In this document: positions 51,044 to 61,263 of the stretch, in pieces
Layout: every line of letters begins with the position of its first letter
How positions within the stretch are numbered: the stretch's first letter is position 1
Source of the DNA: Buchnera aphidicola (Hyperomyzus lactucae)
GTDB taxonomy: Bacteria > Pseudomonadota > Gammaproteobacteria > Enterobacterales > Enterobacteriaceae
Reading direction: 5' to 3'
DNA length: 64,000 bases
NCBI RefSeq assembly: GCF_005081705.1
Contig: NZ_CP034876.1
Span: 164,803-228,802, forward strand
Position numbers and translations under genes: made by a program
Notes under the pieces: generated by a model
Told to the model about the DNA's origin: nothing
The model's database searches: none
Seen by the model: only the letters and a program-made list of their open reading frames with translations

Positions 51044-53197
51044 ATATATATAAACATAAAAAACAATATTTATAAAAATATTTTTTTAATTCTTTTTTAT
51101 AGACTTTATTTATATATTAAGATAGATCAGTTAATTGATGGTAAAGTATGCAATTTTCCTACTTCAATATATAGACGTATAATAAACTTAGAACTAGGTA
51201 ATTTGTATTCCCCGAAAAAAATGTCAAGACTTTTAGAAAATACAATGTGTAAAAAATTAGATACTATCATGTTAATTAGAGAATCTAATATAAAAGATAA
51301 TAGTATAGAGTTTGCAGGACGTTCTTTTGATTTTTCTGATATTAAAGAAAGTGAATTTTATACACGATTATTTTTTAAGAAAAATATTTTAAGAGAAATT
51401 AAAAATATTGAAAATAATCGCAATTTTAGTTTTTTTCGTTTAAAACCTAAATTAATTACTATATTAAAATCTCCTGAAGGAAAAAACGTTTGTTTGTTTT
51501 TCGTAATAGATATTCAGAAATTTTAGTCAAAACACTATTAGCAATTGAAGACAAGTATTTTTATCAACATAATGGTATTAATATATCTTCTATATGTAGA
51601 GATTTTTTAAAAAATATAATAGCTGGTCGCACAATTCAAGGTGGGAGTATCCTTGCTCAGCAATTAGTAAAAAATCTTTTTTTAACACAGACTTGTTCAA
51701 TTTTAAGAAAAATTTATGAAATATACATCGCTTTAATTTTGAATTGGTTTTATATAAAAGATCGTATTCTAGAATTATATTTAAATGAAGTTTATTTAAG
51801 ACAAGATAGTAATAAACAAACTCGAGGATTTCCACTTGCTAGTATTTATTATTTTTGTCGACCAATAGATGAATTAAATTTAGAACAATACGCTTTATTA
51901 GTTAGAATGGTAAAGGGAGCGTTTTTATATAATTCTTGGACATATCCTATAACTGCATTAAAAAGAAGAAATATAGTTTTATGGTCACTATACCATCAAA
52001 AATATATTACAGAAAAAACATATCAAGATTTATACAATTGTTTTTTAAATATACTACCCAAAGGTAATTTTATTACATCTCATCCTTCCTTTGTAGAACT
52101 TGTATGTAAAGAATTAAAAAAAATAGTTAGTAATAAAATGAAATACTTTTCAGGTATAAAGGTATTTACAACTCTTAATCCTATCTCAGAAAAATCAGTA
52201 GAAAAAGCTGTAGAAATAAGTATATCTATATCAAAAAAACAAAAAATATTTAGAAATTTCTATGATAGTAGTAGATAGATCTACTGGGGAGATTCGAGCT
52301 CTTATTGGAAGTGCTAAAACTAAATTTAATAGTGATAATCGTTCTTTAAAAGTTTGTCGTTCTATTGATTCTTTATCTAAACCAGTAACATATTTAACTG
52401 CTTTATCACAACCAAATCAATATTATTTAAATACGTGGATTTCTGATGAACCTATTTCAACTAAATTAAATAATGGTAAATATTGGATAACTCAGAATAA
52501 CAATTATCATTTTAGCGGAAAAGCAGTGTTATTAGATTCTTCAATGCAATTAATTAATATATCAACAGTTAATTTAAGCATGAAAATAGGTATAAAAAAA
52601 CTAGTTAATATTTGGAAACATTTCGATATATATAAAAATCAGCTTGCTCTTTTTCTATCAATCTCTTTAGGAGATATTAATTTAATACAGATTAAAACGG
52701 TAGAAGTATTTCAAACTATTGCTAGCAGTGGTTATAAAACATTATTAAAGTCAGTTAGATCAATGGTTTCTAATAAAGGTAAGATTTTGCATCAAAACGT
52801 GCCTCAATCACAATATTTAGAATCCCTAAAAGCTTCTTATTTCACATTATATGTCATGTAAAAACTAGTAAATTGTGGAATAGTAAAATCATTAGGAGAA
52901 ATTTTTAAAAATTTTTATTTGGCTAGCAAGATTGGCACAATAAATAATTTAGTTAATAATTGGTTCGTAGGTATTGATAGTAAACAAATTATTATTATTT
53001 GGATAGGAAGAGATAGTAATCAAACAACTAAGTTATACACTGCTTCTGGTGCCATGCAAATATATCGAAGATATCTTGAATGTAATAATCCTACACCGCT
53101 ATTATTAATGCCTCCAAAAAATATTAATATATTTTATGCCGATAAAGTAGGAAGATTATTTTGTGAAAAAACGATAAATATAATCGAGTATTACTAA
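51044..53197 (+). pseudogene. mrcB: mrcB (penicillin-binding protein 1B) pseudogene
   Basis: Relic of the bifunctional peptidoglycan synthase PBP1B. Four pieces are visible. Piece 1 (51044-51526) begins without any start codon but contains a hydrophobic segment and IDQLIDGKVCNFPTSIY. Piece 2 (51490-52278) holds the glycosyltransferase part with LLAIEDKYFYQHNGI and AQQLVKNLFL. Piece 3 (52262-52861) starts the transpeptidase, with RSIDSLSKPV (SxxK) intact. A stop TAA at 52859-52861 stands where relatives have Gln. Piece 4 (52919-53197) continues in that same frame. The SxN motif is SMQ and the KTG motif is KIG (SKIGTINN), so the transpeptidase would be dead even if read through. The C-terminal tail is lost. 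Two frameshifts lie near A/T homopolymers (about 51485-51505 and 52233-52246). Confidence 0.9.
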
Positions 53198-53269
53198 AAT
53201 AGTCTATAAAAAATCAAAAAATTTGCAATTATATTAGATTACGGAGATATAATTTAGCATTACTTAAAA

Positions 53270-53293
53270 AAAATAAAAAAGCTTTTTTATTTT
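53270..53293 (+). terminator. A/T palindromic terminator after the mrcB relic
   Basis: A 24-nt perfect palindrome with a central GC (AAAATAAAAAAGC and its complement) lies 73 nt after the end of the mrcB relic. It is followed by GTTTG. It could have ended mrcB transcription and may now separate the relic from secA. Confidence 0.45.
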
Positions 53294-53478
53294 GTTTGAG
53301 AAAAATTTTTAAAATAAAAAATTAATTTTAATTATATATTATTAAGACTAATTATAGAAAATTTGTTTTATATGAATTTTATATTTTGACATTTAAGATT
53401 AACCTAATAAAAATATATTCATAATATTTTATCAATTCATTCAAATAATATAAAAATTTTAAATGTGAGAATTATACT

Positions 53479-56103
53479 ATGTTAATTAAATTTTTAACTA
53501 AAATATTTGGCAATCGTAATAGTCGTATTTTAAATAATCTAAAAAAAATAGTGTGTTCTATTAACCAATTAGAAGAACGTTTTGAACAATTATCAGATAA
53601 AAATTTAAAGGAACAAAAAAACCTTTTTCGTTCAAGATTGAGAAATGGTGAAACTTTAGATAATTTATTACCAGAAGCTTTTGCCACAGTTAGAGAAGCA
53701 AGTAAACGTGTTTTTAGCATGCGTCATTTTGATGTTCAAATTCTAGGGGGGATAGTTTTAAACAAACAATGTATTGCAGAAATGCGTACAGGTGAAGGAA
53801 AAACCTTAACATCGACTTTACCGGCTTATTTGAATGCATTAAGTGGAAAAGGTGTTCATATAGTAACTATGAATGATTATTTAGCTCGTAGAGATGCAGA
53901 GAAAAATACTCCATTGTTTGAATTTCTTGGTTTAACAGTAGGTTTAAATTTACCGGAAATGTCTTTTTTATCTAAACAAGAAGCTTATTTGGCTGATATT
54001 ACTTATGGTACAAACAACGAATATGGATTTGATTATTTACGTGATAACATGGTTTCTTCTCCTAAAGAAAGAGTTCAAAGAGAATTAAATTATGCTCTAG
54101 TAGATGAAGTAGATTCTATTTTAATCGATGAAGCCAGAACACCTTTAATTATTTCAGGACCTTCAGAAGATAGTTCTGAATTATATAAAGAAATTAATAA
54201 AATTGTTCCGTTTTTAATTTCCCAAAAAAAAGAAGATTCAGATGTTTTTCGTGGAACAGGACATTTTTCTATTGATGAAAAATCTAAACAGGTGTATTTA
54301 ACAGAAAGAGGATTGATTACAGTTGAAAAAATATTGTTTGATAAAAAATTAATGAATACAGGAGAATCTTTATATTCTTCAAATAACATTATTTTAATGC
54401 ATCATATTCTATCCGCTCTTCGTGCTCACACTTTGTTTATGCGAGATGTGGATTATATTGTTAAGGATAATAGTGTAATTATTGTTGATGAACACACAGG
54501 TCGAACTATGCCCGGACGGAGATGGTCTGATGGATTACACCAAGCCATTGAAGCAAAAGAGAATGTTACAATAAAAAATGAAAATCAAACGCTAGCATCT
54601 ATTACTTTTCAAAATTATTTTCGTTTATATAACAAAATAGCAGGTATGACAGGTACTGCTATAACTGAATCATTTGAATTTAGTTCTATCTACAACCTTG
54701 ATACTGTTGTAATCCCAACAAATAGACCAATGATCCGAAAGGATATGTCTGATTTAGTATATATTACTAAAAAAGAAAAATTTAATGCTATTATCAAAGA
54801 TATACAAGAATGTCTAAAATTAAATCAACCCGTTTTAGTTGGTACAGTTTCTATTGAAAAATCAGAGATCATTTCGAAAAAATTAGTACAATTAAATATT
54901 AATCATAGTGTTTTAAATGCTAAATTTCATGCTAAAGAAGCTGAAATTATAGCCCAGGCAGGAAAGTCTCGATCAATTACAATTGCGACTAATATGGCCG
55001 GTCGTGGTACAGATATAGTATTGGGTGGTAACTTAGAGGTAGAATTAAATAGAAGTAAAAATTTAACTTTAAAAGAACTCGAAAAAATTAAAAAAAAATG
55101 GCAAAAAGAACATGATTTTGTCGTTTCTATTGGAGGATTACACATAATTGGTACTGAACGTCATGAATCACGTCGTATTGATAATCAATTGAGAGGACGT
55201 GCCGGTCGTCAAGGAGATAGCGGTTCTTCACGTTTTTATCTTTCGATGGAAGATTCTTTAATGCGAATTTTTGCCTCTGATAAAATAATCAATATCATGA
55301 GGAAATTAGGACTTTCTTCAAATCAAGCGATTGAGCATCCTTGGGTAACAAAAGCTATAGAAAACGCTCAAAAAAAAGTAGAAAATCGAAACTTTGATAT
55401 TAGAAAACAGTTATTAGAATATGATGACGTTATTGATGAACAGCGTCGTGCAATTTATTTTCAAAGAAATAAAATACTTGATGCAAAAAATATTAAAATA
55501 ATCATTGATGAAATATTAAAAGATGTTGTAACAAAAACTATTTTGTTATATATACCTAAGGGTACAATCAAAGATAAGTGGAATATTATTGATTTAGAAA
55601 AAAAATTAAATCTTGATTTTTATTTAAACATACCTATTTTACATTGGTTAAACAAAGAACCTAATTTAAAGGATACAGAACTTATAAAAAAAATTATTAA
55701 GTTCACAGAAATTAATTATGAAAGTAAAGAACGTTTGATTGGTGTAAATAACATGCGGGTAATTGAAAAATCAATTATGTTGCAAACATTAGATTCTCTA
55801 TGGAAAGAACATTTATCTTCTATAGACTATTTAAGACAAGGTATTCATTTAAGAGGTTATGCTCAAAAAGATCCTAAACAAGAATATAAACGAGAATCTT
55901 TTAATATGTTTTCTAACATGTTAGAATTACTGAAATATGAAGTGATATCATTCCTGAGTAAGATTAATTTATCTTATGCAAAAAAATATATAGATTTTAA
56001 TAAAAACTCAATACTTGCACATAGTAATATTAAAATAAGTCGGAATCAAGTTTGTATATGTGGTTCAGGAAAAAAATACAAGCACTGTCATGGTAGTTTC
56101 TAA
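53479..56103 (+). CDS. secA: Protein translocase subunit SecA
   Basis: ATPase motor for preprotein export through SecYEG (874 aa; E. coli 901). The Walker A motif [18 protein letters not shown] is near residue 102. [20 protein letters not shown] carries Walker B, and [19 protein letters not shown] and [15 protein letters not shown] are the second RecA-like domain. [15 protein letters not shown] precedes a short linker. The C-terminal zinc-binding tail [14 protein letters not shown] is kept, so SecB or phospholipid contact is likely preserved. The spacer before it (about 280 nt) carries the mrcB terminator and presumably its own promoter. Confidence 0.97.
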   Translation: MLIKFLTKIFGNRNSRILNNLKKIVCSINQLEERFEQLSDKNLKEQKNLFRSRLRNGETLDNLLPEAFATVREASKRVFSMRHFDVQILGGIVLNKQCIAEMRTGEGKTLTSTLPAYLNALSGKGVHIVTMNDYLARRDAEKNTPLFEFLGLTVGLNLPEMSFLSKQEAYLADITYGTNNEYGFDYLRDNMVSSPKERVQRELNYALVDEVDSILIDEARTPLIISGPSEDSSELYKEINKIVPFLISQKKEDSDVFRGTGHFSIDEKSKQVYLTERGLITVEKILFDKKLMNTGESLYSSNNIILMHHILSALRAHTLFMRDVDYIVKDNSVIIVDEHTGRTMPGRRWSDGLHQAIEAKENVTIKNENQTLASITFQNYFRLYNKIAGMTGTAITESFEFSSIYNLDTVVIPTNRPMIRKDMSDLVYITKKEKFNAIIKDIQECLKLNQPVLVGTVSIEKSEIISKKLVQLNINHSVLNAKFHAKEAEIIAQAGKSRSITIATNMAGRGTDIVLGGNLEVELNRSKNLTLKELEKIKKKWQKEHDFVVSIGGLHIIGTERHESRRIDNQLRGRAGRQGDSGSSRFYLSMEDSLMRIFASDKIINIMRKLGLSSNQAIEHPWVTKAIENAQKKVENRNFDIRKQLLEYDDVIDEQRRAIYFQRNKILDAKNIKIIIDEILKDVVTKTILLYIPKGTIKDKWNIIDLEKKLNLDFYLNIPILHWLNKEPNLKDTELIKKIIKFTEINYESKERLIGVNNMRVIEKSIMLQTLDSLWKEHLSSIDYLRQGIHLRGYAQKDPKQEYKRESFNMFSNMLELLKYEVISFLSKINLSYAKKYIDFNKNSILAHSNIKISRNQVCICGSGKKYKHCHGSF

Positions 56104-56128
56104 CAAGTTTTTATTAGGAGTTGTTTTC

Positions 56129-56515
56129 ATGAATTATAAAGCAGCTATTGGGATTCTAATAAAAAAAAATGAAGTTTATATCACTAGAGGAAAATATAAA
56201 ACAAATACATGGGAATTTCCAGGTGGAAAGGTTAAAAAAAATGAAACCATAGTAGAAGCATTGAAAAGAGAATTATTAGAAGAAGTTGGGATTATAGTCT
56301 TAAAATGTATATTTTTCAAATATGTTGAACATATTGATTGTAATAAAAAAATAAAATTATATTTTTTTTTGATAAAAAAATGGAAAGGTCGACCTTATAG
56401 CAAAGAGGGATATTTTTATGTTTGGAAATTTTTATATGATTTGAAATCATCCGACTTTCCATCTGCGAATTTAAATATTATAAATGATCTTAAAAAGATC
56501 AGTTTAAAAATGTGA
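56129..56515 (+). CDS. mutT: 8-oxo-dGTP diphosphatase MutT
   Basis: Nudix hydrolase that removes oxidised dGTP from the pool, preventing A-to-C transversions. The Nudix box is complete: G, five residues, E, seven residues, RELLEEVGI (the second half of GKVKKNETIVEALKRELL). The ATG at 56129 follows TTAGGAG at 8 nt and gives 128 aa (usual 129). It follows secA by 25 nt, as in E. coli. Its intact state contrasts with the damaged ung. Confidence 0.96.
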   Translation: MNYKAAIGILIKKNEVYITRGKYKTNTWEFPGGKVKKNETIVEALKRELLEEVGIIVLKCIFFKYVEHIDCNKKIKLYFFLIKKWKGRPYSKEGYFYVWKFLYDLKSSDFPSANLNIINDLKKISLKM

Positions 56516-56564
56516 GTTTTAGGAAAATTTTAAAATGAAAAATGAATTAAACATAGAGTTTATA

Positions 56565-57218
56565 TTAATAAAATTTTGTTAAATAGTTCTTTTTCATATT
56601 CTTTATTTTTTTCTTTTGATGTTCTTTTGCTAAAAATGAATAAAAAATATTGAAATAATGAACGTATAAATCTATTTTTTTTATTTCTTTTTTATTATAA
56701 ATGATATCATCTGATATAGAAATTCTTTTTTCTCTAGTGGCTTGTAATGTAATAATCTTGCTAGCTTCTTCGAAGTTAATTTGATCTCTTTTGATGATTC
56801 TTTGAATTTGATTTTTTACAGGTGTATCAATTAGAAGAATACGATTTGCGTGTTTTTCTAATTTTTTTTCAACGAGTAATGGTACTACCCATATACACCA
56901 AGAAGATTTTATTAGTTTGATATGATTTATAGTTTCTTTGTGAATTTTAGGATGTAATAAATTTTCCAACCATAAACGGTATTCCCTGTTGTTAAAAATA
57001 TATTTTCGCAGTAACGGTAGATTAATTGATTTGTCTATATTGAATATTTTTTCTCCAAATTTTTTTTTAATAGAAAATGATATTCGATCATCATACTTGA
57101 TTATTTTTTTTGCGATTATATCACTATCAATAACATTAATACCTATTTTTTTGAAACCATTAGAAACAGTAGTTTTTCCACTACCAATGCCACCAGTAAG
57201 CGCTACAATATAAGTCAT
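56565..57218 (-). CDS. coaE: Dephospho-CoA kinase
   Basis: Last step of CoA synthesis. The P-loop ALTGGIGSGKTTVSNGF is at the N-terminus, with DSDIIAKKI following. I use ATG 57218 (MTYIVALTGG), which aligns with E. coli MRYIVALTGG; a preceding ATG adds one residue. At 217 aa it is about 11 longer than the E. coli protein, with a Lys/Asn-rich C-terminal extension (KKKIKNMKKNYLTKFY) of low-complexity character. It is convergent with mutT and complements the pantothenate genes panB and panC in supplying CoA. Confidence 0.95.
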   Translation of the reverse strand: MTYIVALTGGIGSGKTTVSNGFKKIGINVIDSDIIAKKIIKYDDRISFSIKKKFGEKIFNIDKSINLPLLRKYIFNNREYRLWLENLLHPKIHKETINHIKLIKSSWCIWVVPLLVEKKLEKHANRILLIDTPVKNQIQRIIKRDQINFEEASKIITLQATREKRISISDDIIYNKKEIKKIDLYVHYFNIFYSFLAKEHQKKKIKNMKKNYLTKFY

Positions 57219-57328
57219 CATGTTTATTTTTTATACTATTTTTTCAGTAATATTTCAATGAAATATAAAATACTATTTTTTTGAATTTCTATATCTGTAT
57301 TATATATTTAAAACAGGATAATAACTTC

Positions 57329-58375
57329 ATGCGAATTGAAGAAGACATTAAATTAGGTTTTAAAGATGTATTAATTAGACCAAAACGTTCTACATTAAAA
57401 AGTCGTTCTCAAGTTGATCTTATTCGTAGTTTTTCTTTTAAACATTCTTCTAGTTTTTGGTCTGGCATTCCTATTATTGCAGCAAACATGGATACAATAG
57501 GAACATTTCGAATGGTACAGTCTTTATCAACATTTAATATACTTACAGCAGTTCATAAATATTATTCTTTTCAAGAATGGAAAAGTTTTATTAATTCATC
57601 TTCTCAAGATGTATTAAATCATGTAATTGTATCAATTGGAACTTCTAATGCAGATTTTTTGAAGATTAAAAAGATTTTTTCATTATCTTCTGATCTAAAA
57701 TTTATTTGTATTGATGTTGCAAATGGTTATTCTGAACACGTTGTTTCTTTTTTAAAGTCAGTAAGATTTTTTTTTCCAGACAAAATCATTTGTACTGGTA
57801 ATGTGGTAACCGGAGAAATGGTTGAGGAATTAATACTAGCCGGAGCAGATATAGTTAAAGTTGGTATTGGACCAGGATCAGTATGTACTACACGAGTTAA
57901 AACTGGAGTTGGTTATCCTCAACTGTCAGCTATCATAGAGTGTGCCGATGCAGCACATGGATTAGGTGGACAGATTATCAGTGATGGAGGATGCACCGTT
58001 TCAGGAGATATTGCAAAAGCTTTTGGGGGGGGAGCAGACTTTGTTATGTTAGGGGGGATGCTTTCAGGTCATAATGAGTGTGAAGGAGAGATAATAGAAG
58101 AAAAATCAAAAAAGTACATGTTGTTTTATGGAATGAGTTCTATTTCTGCAATGAATCGTTATACGGGGCACATTGCAAGGTATCGTGCATCTGAAGGAAA
58201 GACAGTTAAAATACCTTTTCGTGGAAGTATAGATGCCACTATACGTGATATTTTAGGGGGATTGCGTTCTTCATGTACGTATGTGGGAGCGGAAAAATTA
58301 AAAGAGTTAACTAAAAGAACTACATTTATTCGTGTGACTGAACAAGAAAACTGTATCTTTAATACCTTTAAATAA
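57329..58375 (+). CDS. guaC: GMP reductase
   Basis: Converts GMP to IMP with NADPH, linking the guanine and adenine pools. The catalytic cysteine is in [18 protein letters not shown], with [12 protein letters not shown] at the N-terminus and [26 protein letters not shown] after. I choose ATG 57329 ([15 protein letters not shown]), identical in start to the E. coli protein and preceded by AGGAT; an upstream start at 57281 is unsupported. Length is 348 aa (347). The GGGAD codons form an eight-G run at 58025-58032. Confidence 0.97.
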   Translation: MRIEEDIKLGFKDVLIRPKRSTLKSRSQVDLIRSFSFKHSSSFWSGIPIIAANMDTIGTFRMVQSLSTFNILTAVHKYYSFQEWKSFINSSSQDVLNHVIVSIGTSNADFLKIKKIFSLSSDLKFICIDVANGYSEHVVSFLKSVRFFFPDKIICTGNVVTGEMVEELILAGADIVKVGIGPGSVCTTRVKTGVGYPQLSAIIECADAAHGLGGQIISDGGCTVSGDIAKAFGGGADFVMLGGMLSGHNECEGEIIEEKSKKYMLFYGMSSISAMNRYTGHIARYRASEGKTVKIPFRGSIDATIRDILGGLRSSCTYVGAEKLKELTKRTTFIRVTEQENCIFNTFK

Positions 58376-58401
58376 TAGACAATTATTATATTTTTTTTGA
58401 T

Positions 58402-58449
58402 AAAATCAATAAAATTAAGTATATATACTTAATTTTATTGATTTTTTTT
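58402..58449 (+). terminator. Terminator of guaC: 44-nt perfect palindrome plus T run
   Basis: Bases 58402-58423 and 58424-58445 are exact reverse complements (22-bp arms, no separate loop; a real hairpin would leave an ATAT loop). The right arm ends in a T run that continues to 58449. It begins 27 nt after the guaC stop, with aceE in the same direction further on. It is the longest perfect inverted repeat I found in the window. Confidence 0.65.
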
Positions 58450-58584
58450 AGATGTTTATGATTAATATTTTAATACTGACTATAATATATATATTTATTA
58501 AAAAATAAATAAATTATAAAAATTTTTTCAGGTTGAATGTTAATTTAATCATTAAATACTTATAATATATAAGGAATTTTTGCC

Positions 58585-61248
58585 ATGTCAGAACGCTCAT
58601 ATGATGACGTGGATCCAATTGAAACTAGTGATTGGATGCAAGCTATTGAATCTGTTATTCTTAAAGAAGGTCGTGAAAGAGCTTATTTTTTAATCGAACA
58701 AATTTTAAAAAAATCTAAAATAAATAAAGTAGAATTTTTTAGGTGTTTTTTTTCTAGTGATTATATTAATACTATTTGCAGTGAAGATGAGGTTGAATAT
58801 CCTGGAAATCTTGTTTTAGAAAAACGCATACGTTCAGCTATTCGTTGGAATGCTATAATGATGGTATTACGTGCGTCAAAAAAAAATCTAGAATTAGGGG
58901 GTCATTTATCATCTTTCCAATCATCTGCCACAATATACGAAGTTTGTTTTAATCATTTTTTTCGAGCTAGTAATAATCAAGATGGAGGTGATTTAGTTTA
59001 TTTTCAAGGTCATATTTCTCCAGGTATTTATGCTAGATCTTTTTTGGAAGGGCGCTTATCTGAAGAACAGATTGATAATTTTAGACAAGAAGTTGATGGA
59101 AAAGGTTTATCTTCTTATCCTCATCCTAAATTAATGCCAAATTTTTGGCAGTTTCCGACTGTATCTATGGGTCTCGGTCCTCTTTGTGCTATTTACCAAG
59201 CAAAATTTTTAAAATATTTACAAAATAGAGAATTAAAAAATACTTCAAAACAAATAGTTTATGCTTTTTTAGGTGATGGTGAAATGGATGAACCCGAATC
59301 GAAAGGTGCAATTTCTATAGCTGTACGTGAAAAACTAGATAATTTAATATTTGTTATTAACTGTAATTTACAAAGATTAGATGGACCAGTAGTAGGAAAT
59401 GGGAAAATTGTAAATGAATTAGAAAGCTTTTTTTATGGTGCGGGATGGAAAGTAATCAAAGTAATATGGGGAAGTAGATGGGATTATTTATTGAAAAAAG
59501 ATAAAACTGGAAAATTAATTCAGTTGATGAATGAAACAATTGATGGTGATTATCAAACGTTTAAGTCTAAAGATGGTGCATATGTTCGTAAATATTTTTT
59601 TGGTAAATATCAAGAAACATTAGAATTAGTAAAAAATATGACAGATGAAGAAATATGGCAATTAAATAGAGGAGGACACGATCCAAAAAAAATGTTTAAT
59701 GCTTTAAAAAAAGCAAAAGAAACAAAAGATAAACCTACAGTTATTTTGGCACACACCGTTAAAGGATACGGGATGGGGATTATTGCAGAAGGTAAAAATA
59801 TTGCTCATCAAATAAAAAAAATTAACATTAATGGCATAATACATATTCGAGATCGTTTTAATATTCCTGTATCAGATGATGATATACACAAATTACCATA
59901 TGTTACTTTTAAAAAAAATTCTGAAGAATATTGCTATATACATTCACAACGAAAAAAATTAGGTGGTTATATTCCTTTCCGGTTATCTAATTTTACTGAT
60001 AAATTAACTTTACCGAAGTTAATAGATTTTAAATCACTTTTAGAAAAGCAAAGTAAAGAAATTTCTACAACTATGGCTTTTGTGCGTGTTTTAAATATAA
60101 TTTTAAAAAATAATTCCATAAAAAGATTGATAGTTCCTATCATTGCAGATGAAGCGCGTACTTTTGGAATGGAAGGATTATTTAGAAAAATAGGCATTTA
60201 TAGTTCTAGTGGTCAAAAATATATTCCTCAGGATCGAGAACAATTAGCATATTATAAAGAAGAAAAAAGTGGTCAAATATTACAAGAGGGAATCAATGAA
60301 CTTGGTGCAGCTTCATCTTGGTTAGCTGCTGCTACATCCTATAGTACTAATAATTTTCCAATGATTCCTTTTTATATTTATTATTCAATATTTGGTTTTC
60401 AAAGAATAGGAGATTTATTTTGGGCGGCCGGTGATCAGCAAGCAAGAGGTTTTTTAATCGGGGGGACTTCTGGAAGAACTACTTTAAATGGTGAAGGATT
60501 ACAGCATGAGGATGGACATAGTCATATACAATCTTTAACCGTTCCTAACTGTATATCTTATGATCCTTCTTTTGCATATGAGGTGGCTGTAATTATACAA
60601 GATGGATTGAGACGCATGTATGGTCCATCTCAAGAAAACATATATTATTATATTACTACAATTAATGAAAATTATCATATGCCTTCTATGCCTCAAGGTG
60701 TAGAAGAAGGTATTTGCAAAGGCATTTACAAATTAAAAACCTTGCATAGTTCTGGACCTAAAGTACAATTAATGGGTTCTGGTGCCATTTTACGTTCTAT
60801 TTGTGAAGCAGCAGAAATTTTGCTAAAAGATTATTTTATTACAACAGATATATATAGTGTTACTTCTTTTACAGAGTTAGCTAGAAATGGTGAAGATTGT
60901 GAACGTTGGAATATGCTAAATCCTAATAAAAAAAATAAAATAGCATATATCAAACAAGTCATGAATAGCAATCCTGCTGTTGCTGCTACTGATTATATGA
61001 AATTATTTGCAGAACAAATTCGTCATTACATTCCATCGAAAGAATATTATGTATTAGGAACAGATGGTTTTGGTCGGTCAGATAGTCGTGATAAACTACG
61101 TAATCATTTTGAAGTAAGTGCTCATTATATTGTGATAGCCACTTTAAGCTTATTAGTAAAATTAAATCATATTAAGACAAAAGTAGTAGAAGATGCAATT
61201 ATTAAATTTAATATAAATGTTGATAAAATTAATCCGCGCTTAGCTTGA
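58585..61248 (+). CDS. aceE: Pyruvate dehydrogenase E1 component (homodimeric)
   Basis: Thiamine-diphosphate enzyme that decarboxylates pyruvate and acetylates lipoyl-E2. At 887 aa it has the same length as in E. coli. The ThDP/Mg motif GDGEMDEPESKGAI is followed by NLIFVINCNLQRLDGPVVG, and the pyrimidine region includes DEARTFGMEGLFRKIGIY. FGRSDSRDKLRNHFEV is near the C-terminus. It begins the aceE-aceF-lpdA operon, with AAGGA about 10 nt before ATG. No pdhR regulator is in the window; it precedes aceE in E. coli. Confidence 0.97.
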   Translation: MSERSYDDVDPIETSDWMQAIESVILKEGRERAYFLIEQILKKSKINKVEFFRCFFSSDYINTICSEDEVEYPGNLVLEKRIRSAIRWNAIMMVLRASKKNLELGGHLSSFQSSATIYEVCFNHFFRASNNQDGGDLVYFQGHISPGIYARSFLEGRLSEEQIDNFRQEVDGKGLSSYPHPKLMPNFWQFPTVSMGLGPLCAIYQAKFLKYLQNRELKNTSKQIVYAFLGDGEMDEPESKGAISIAVREKLDNLIFVINCNLQRLDGPVVGNGKIVNELESFFYGAGWKVIKVIWGSRWDYLLKKDKTGKLIQLMNETIDGDYQTFKSKDGAYVRKYFFGKYQETLELVKNMTDEEIWQLNRGGHDPKKMFNALKKAKETKDKPTVILAHTVKGYGMGIIAEGKNIAHQIKKININGIIHIRDRFNIPVSDDDIHKLPYVTFKKNSEEYCYIHSQRKKLGGYIPFRLSNFTDKLTLPKLIDFKSLLEKQSKEISTTMAFVRVLNIILKNNSIKRLIVPIIADEARTFGMEGLFRKIGIYSSSGQKYIPQDREQLAYYKEEKSGQILQEGINELGAASSWLAAATSYSTNNFPMIPFYIYYSIFGFQRIGDLFWAAGDQQARGFLIGGTSGRTTLNGEGLQHEDGHSHIQSLTVPNCISYDPSFAYEVAVIIQDGLRRMYGPSQENIYYYITTINENYHMPSMPQGVEEGICKGIYKLKTLHSSGPKVQLMGSGAILRSICEAAEILLKDYFITTDIYSVTSFTELARNGEDCERWNMLNPNKKNKIAYIKQVMNSNPAVAATDYMKLFAEQIRHYIPSKEYYVLGTDGFGRSDSRDKLRNHFEVSAHYIVIATLSLLVKLNHIKTKVVEDAIIKFNINVDKINPRLA

Positions 61249-61263
61249 GAGGTAAAAAAAAAA

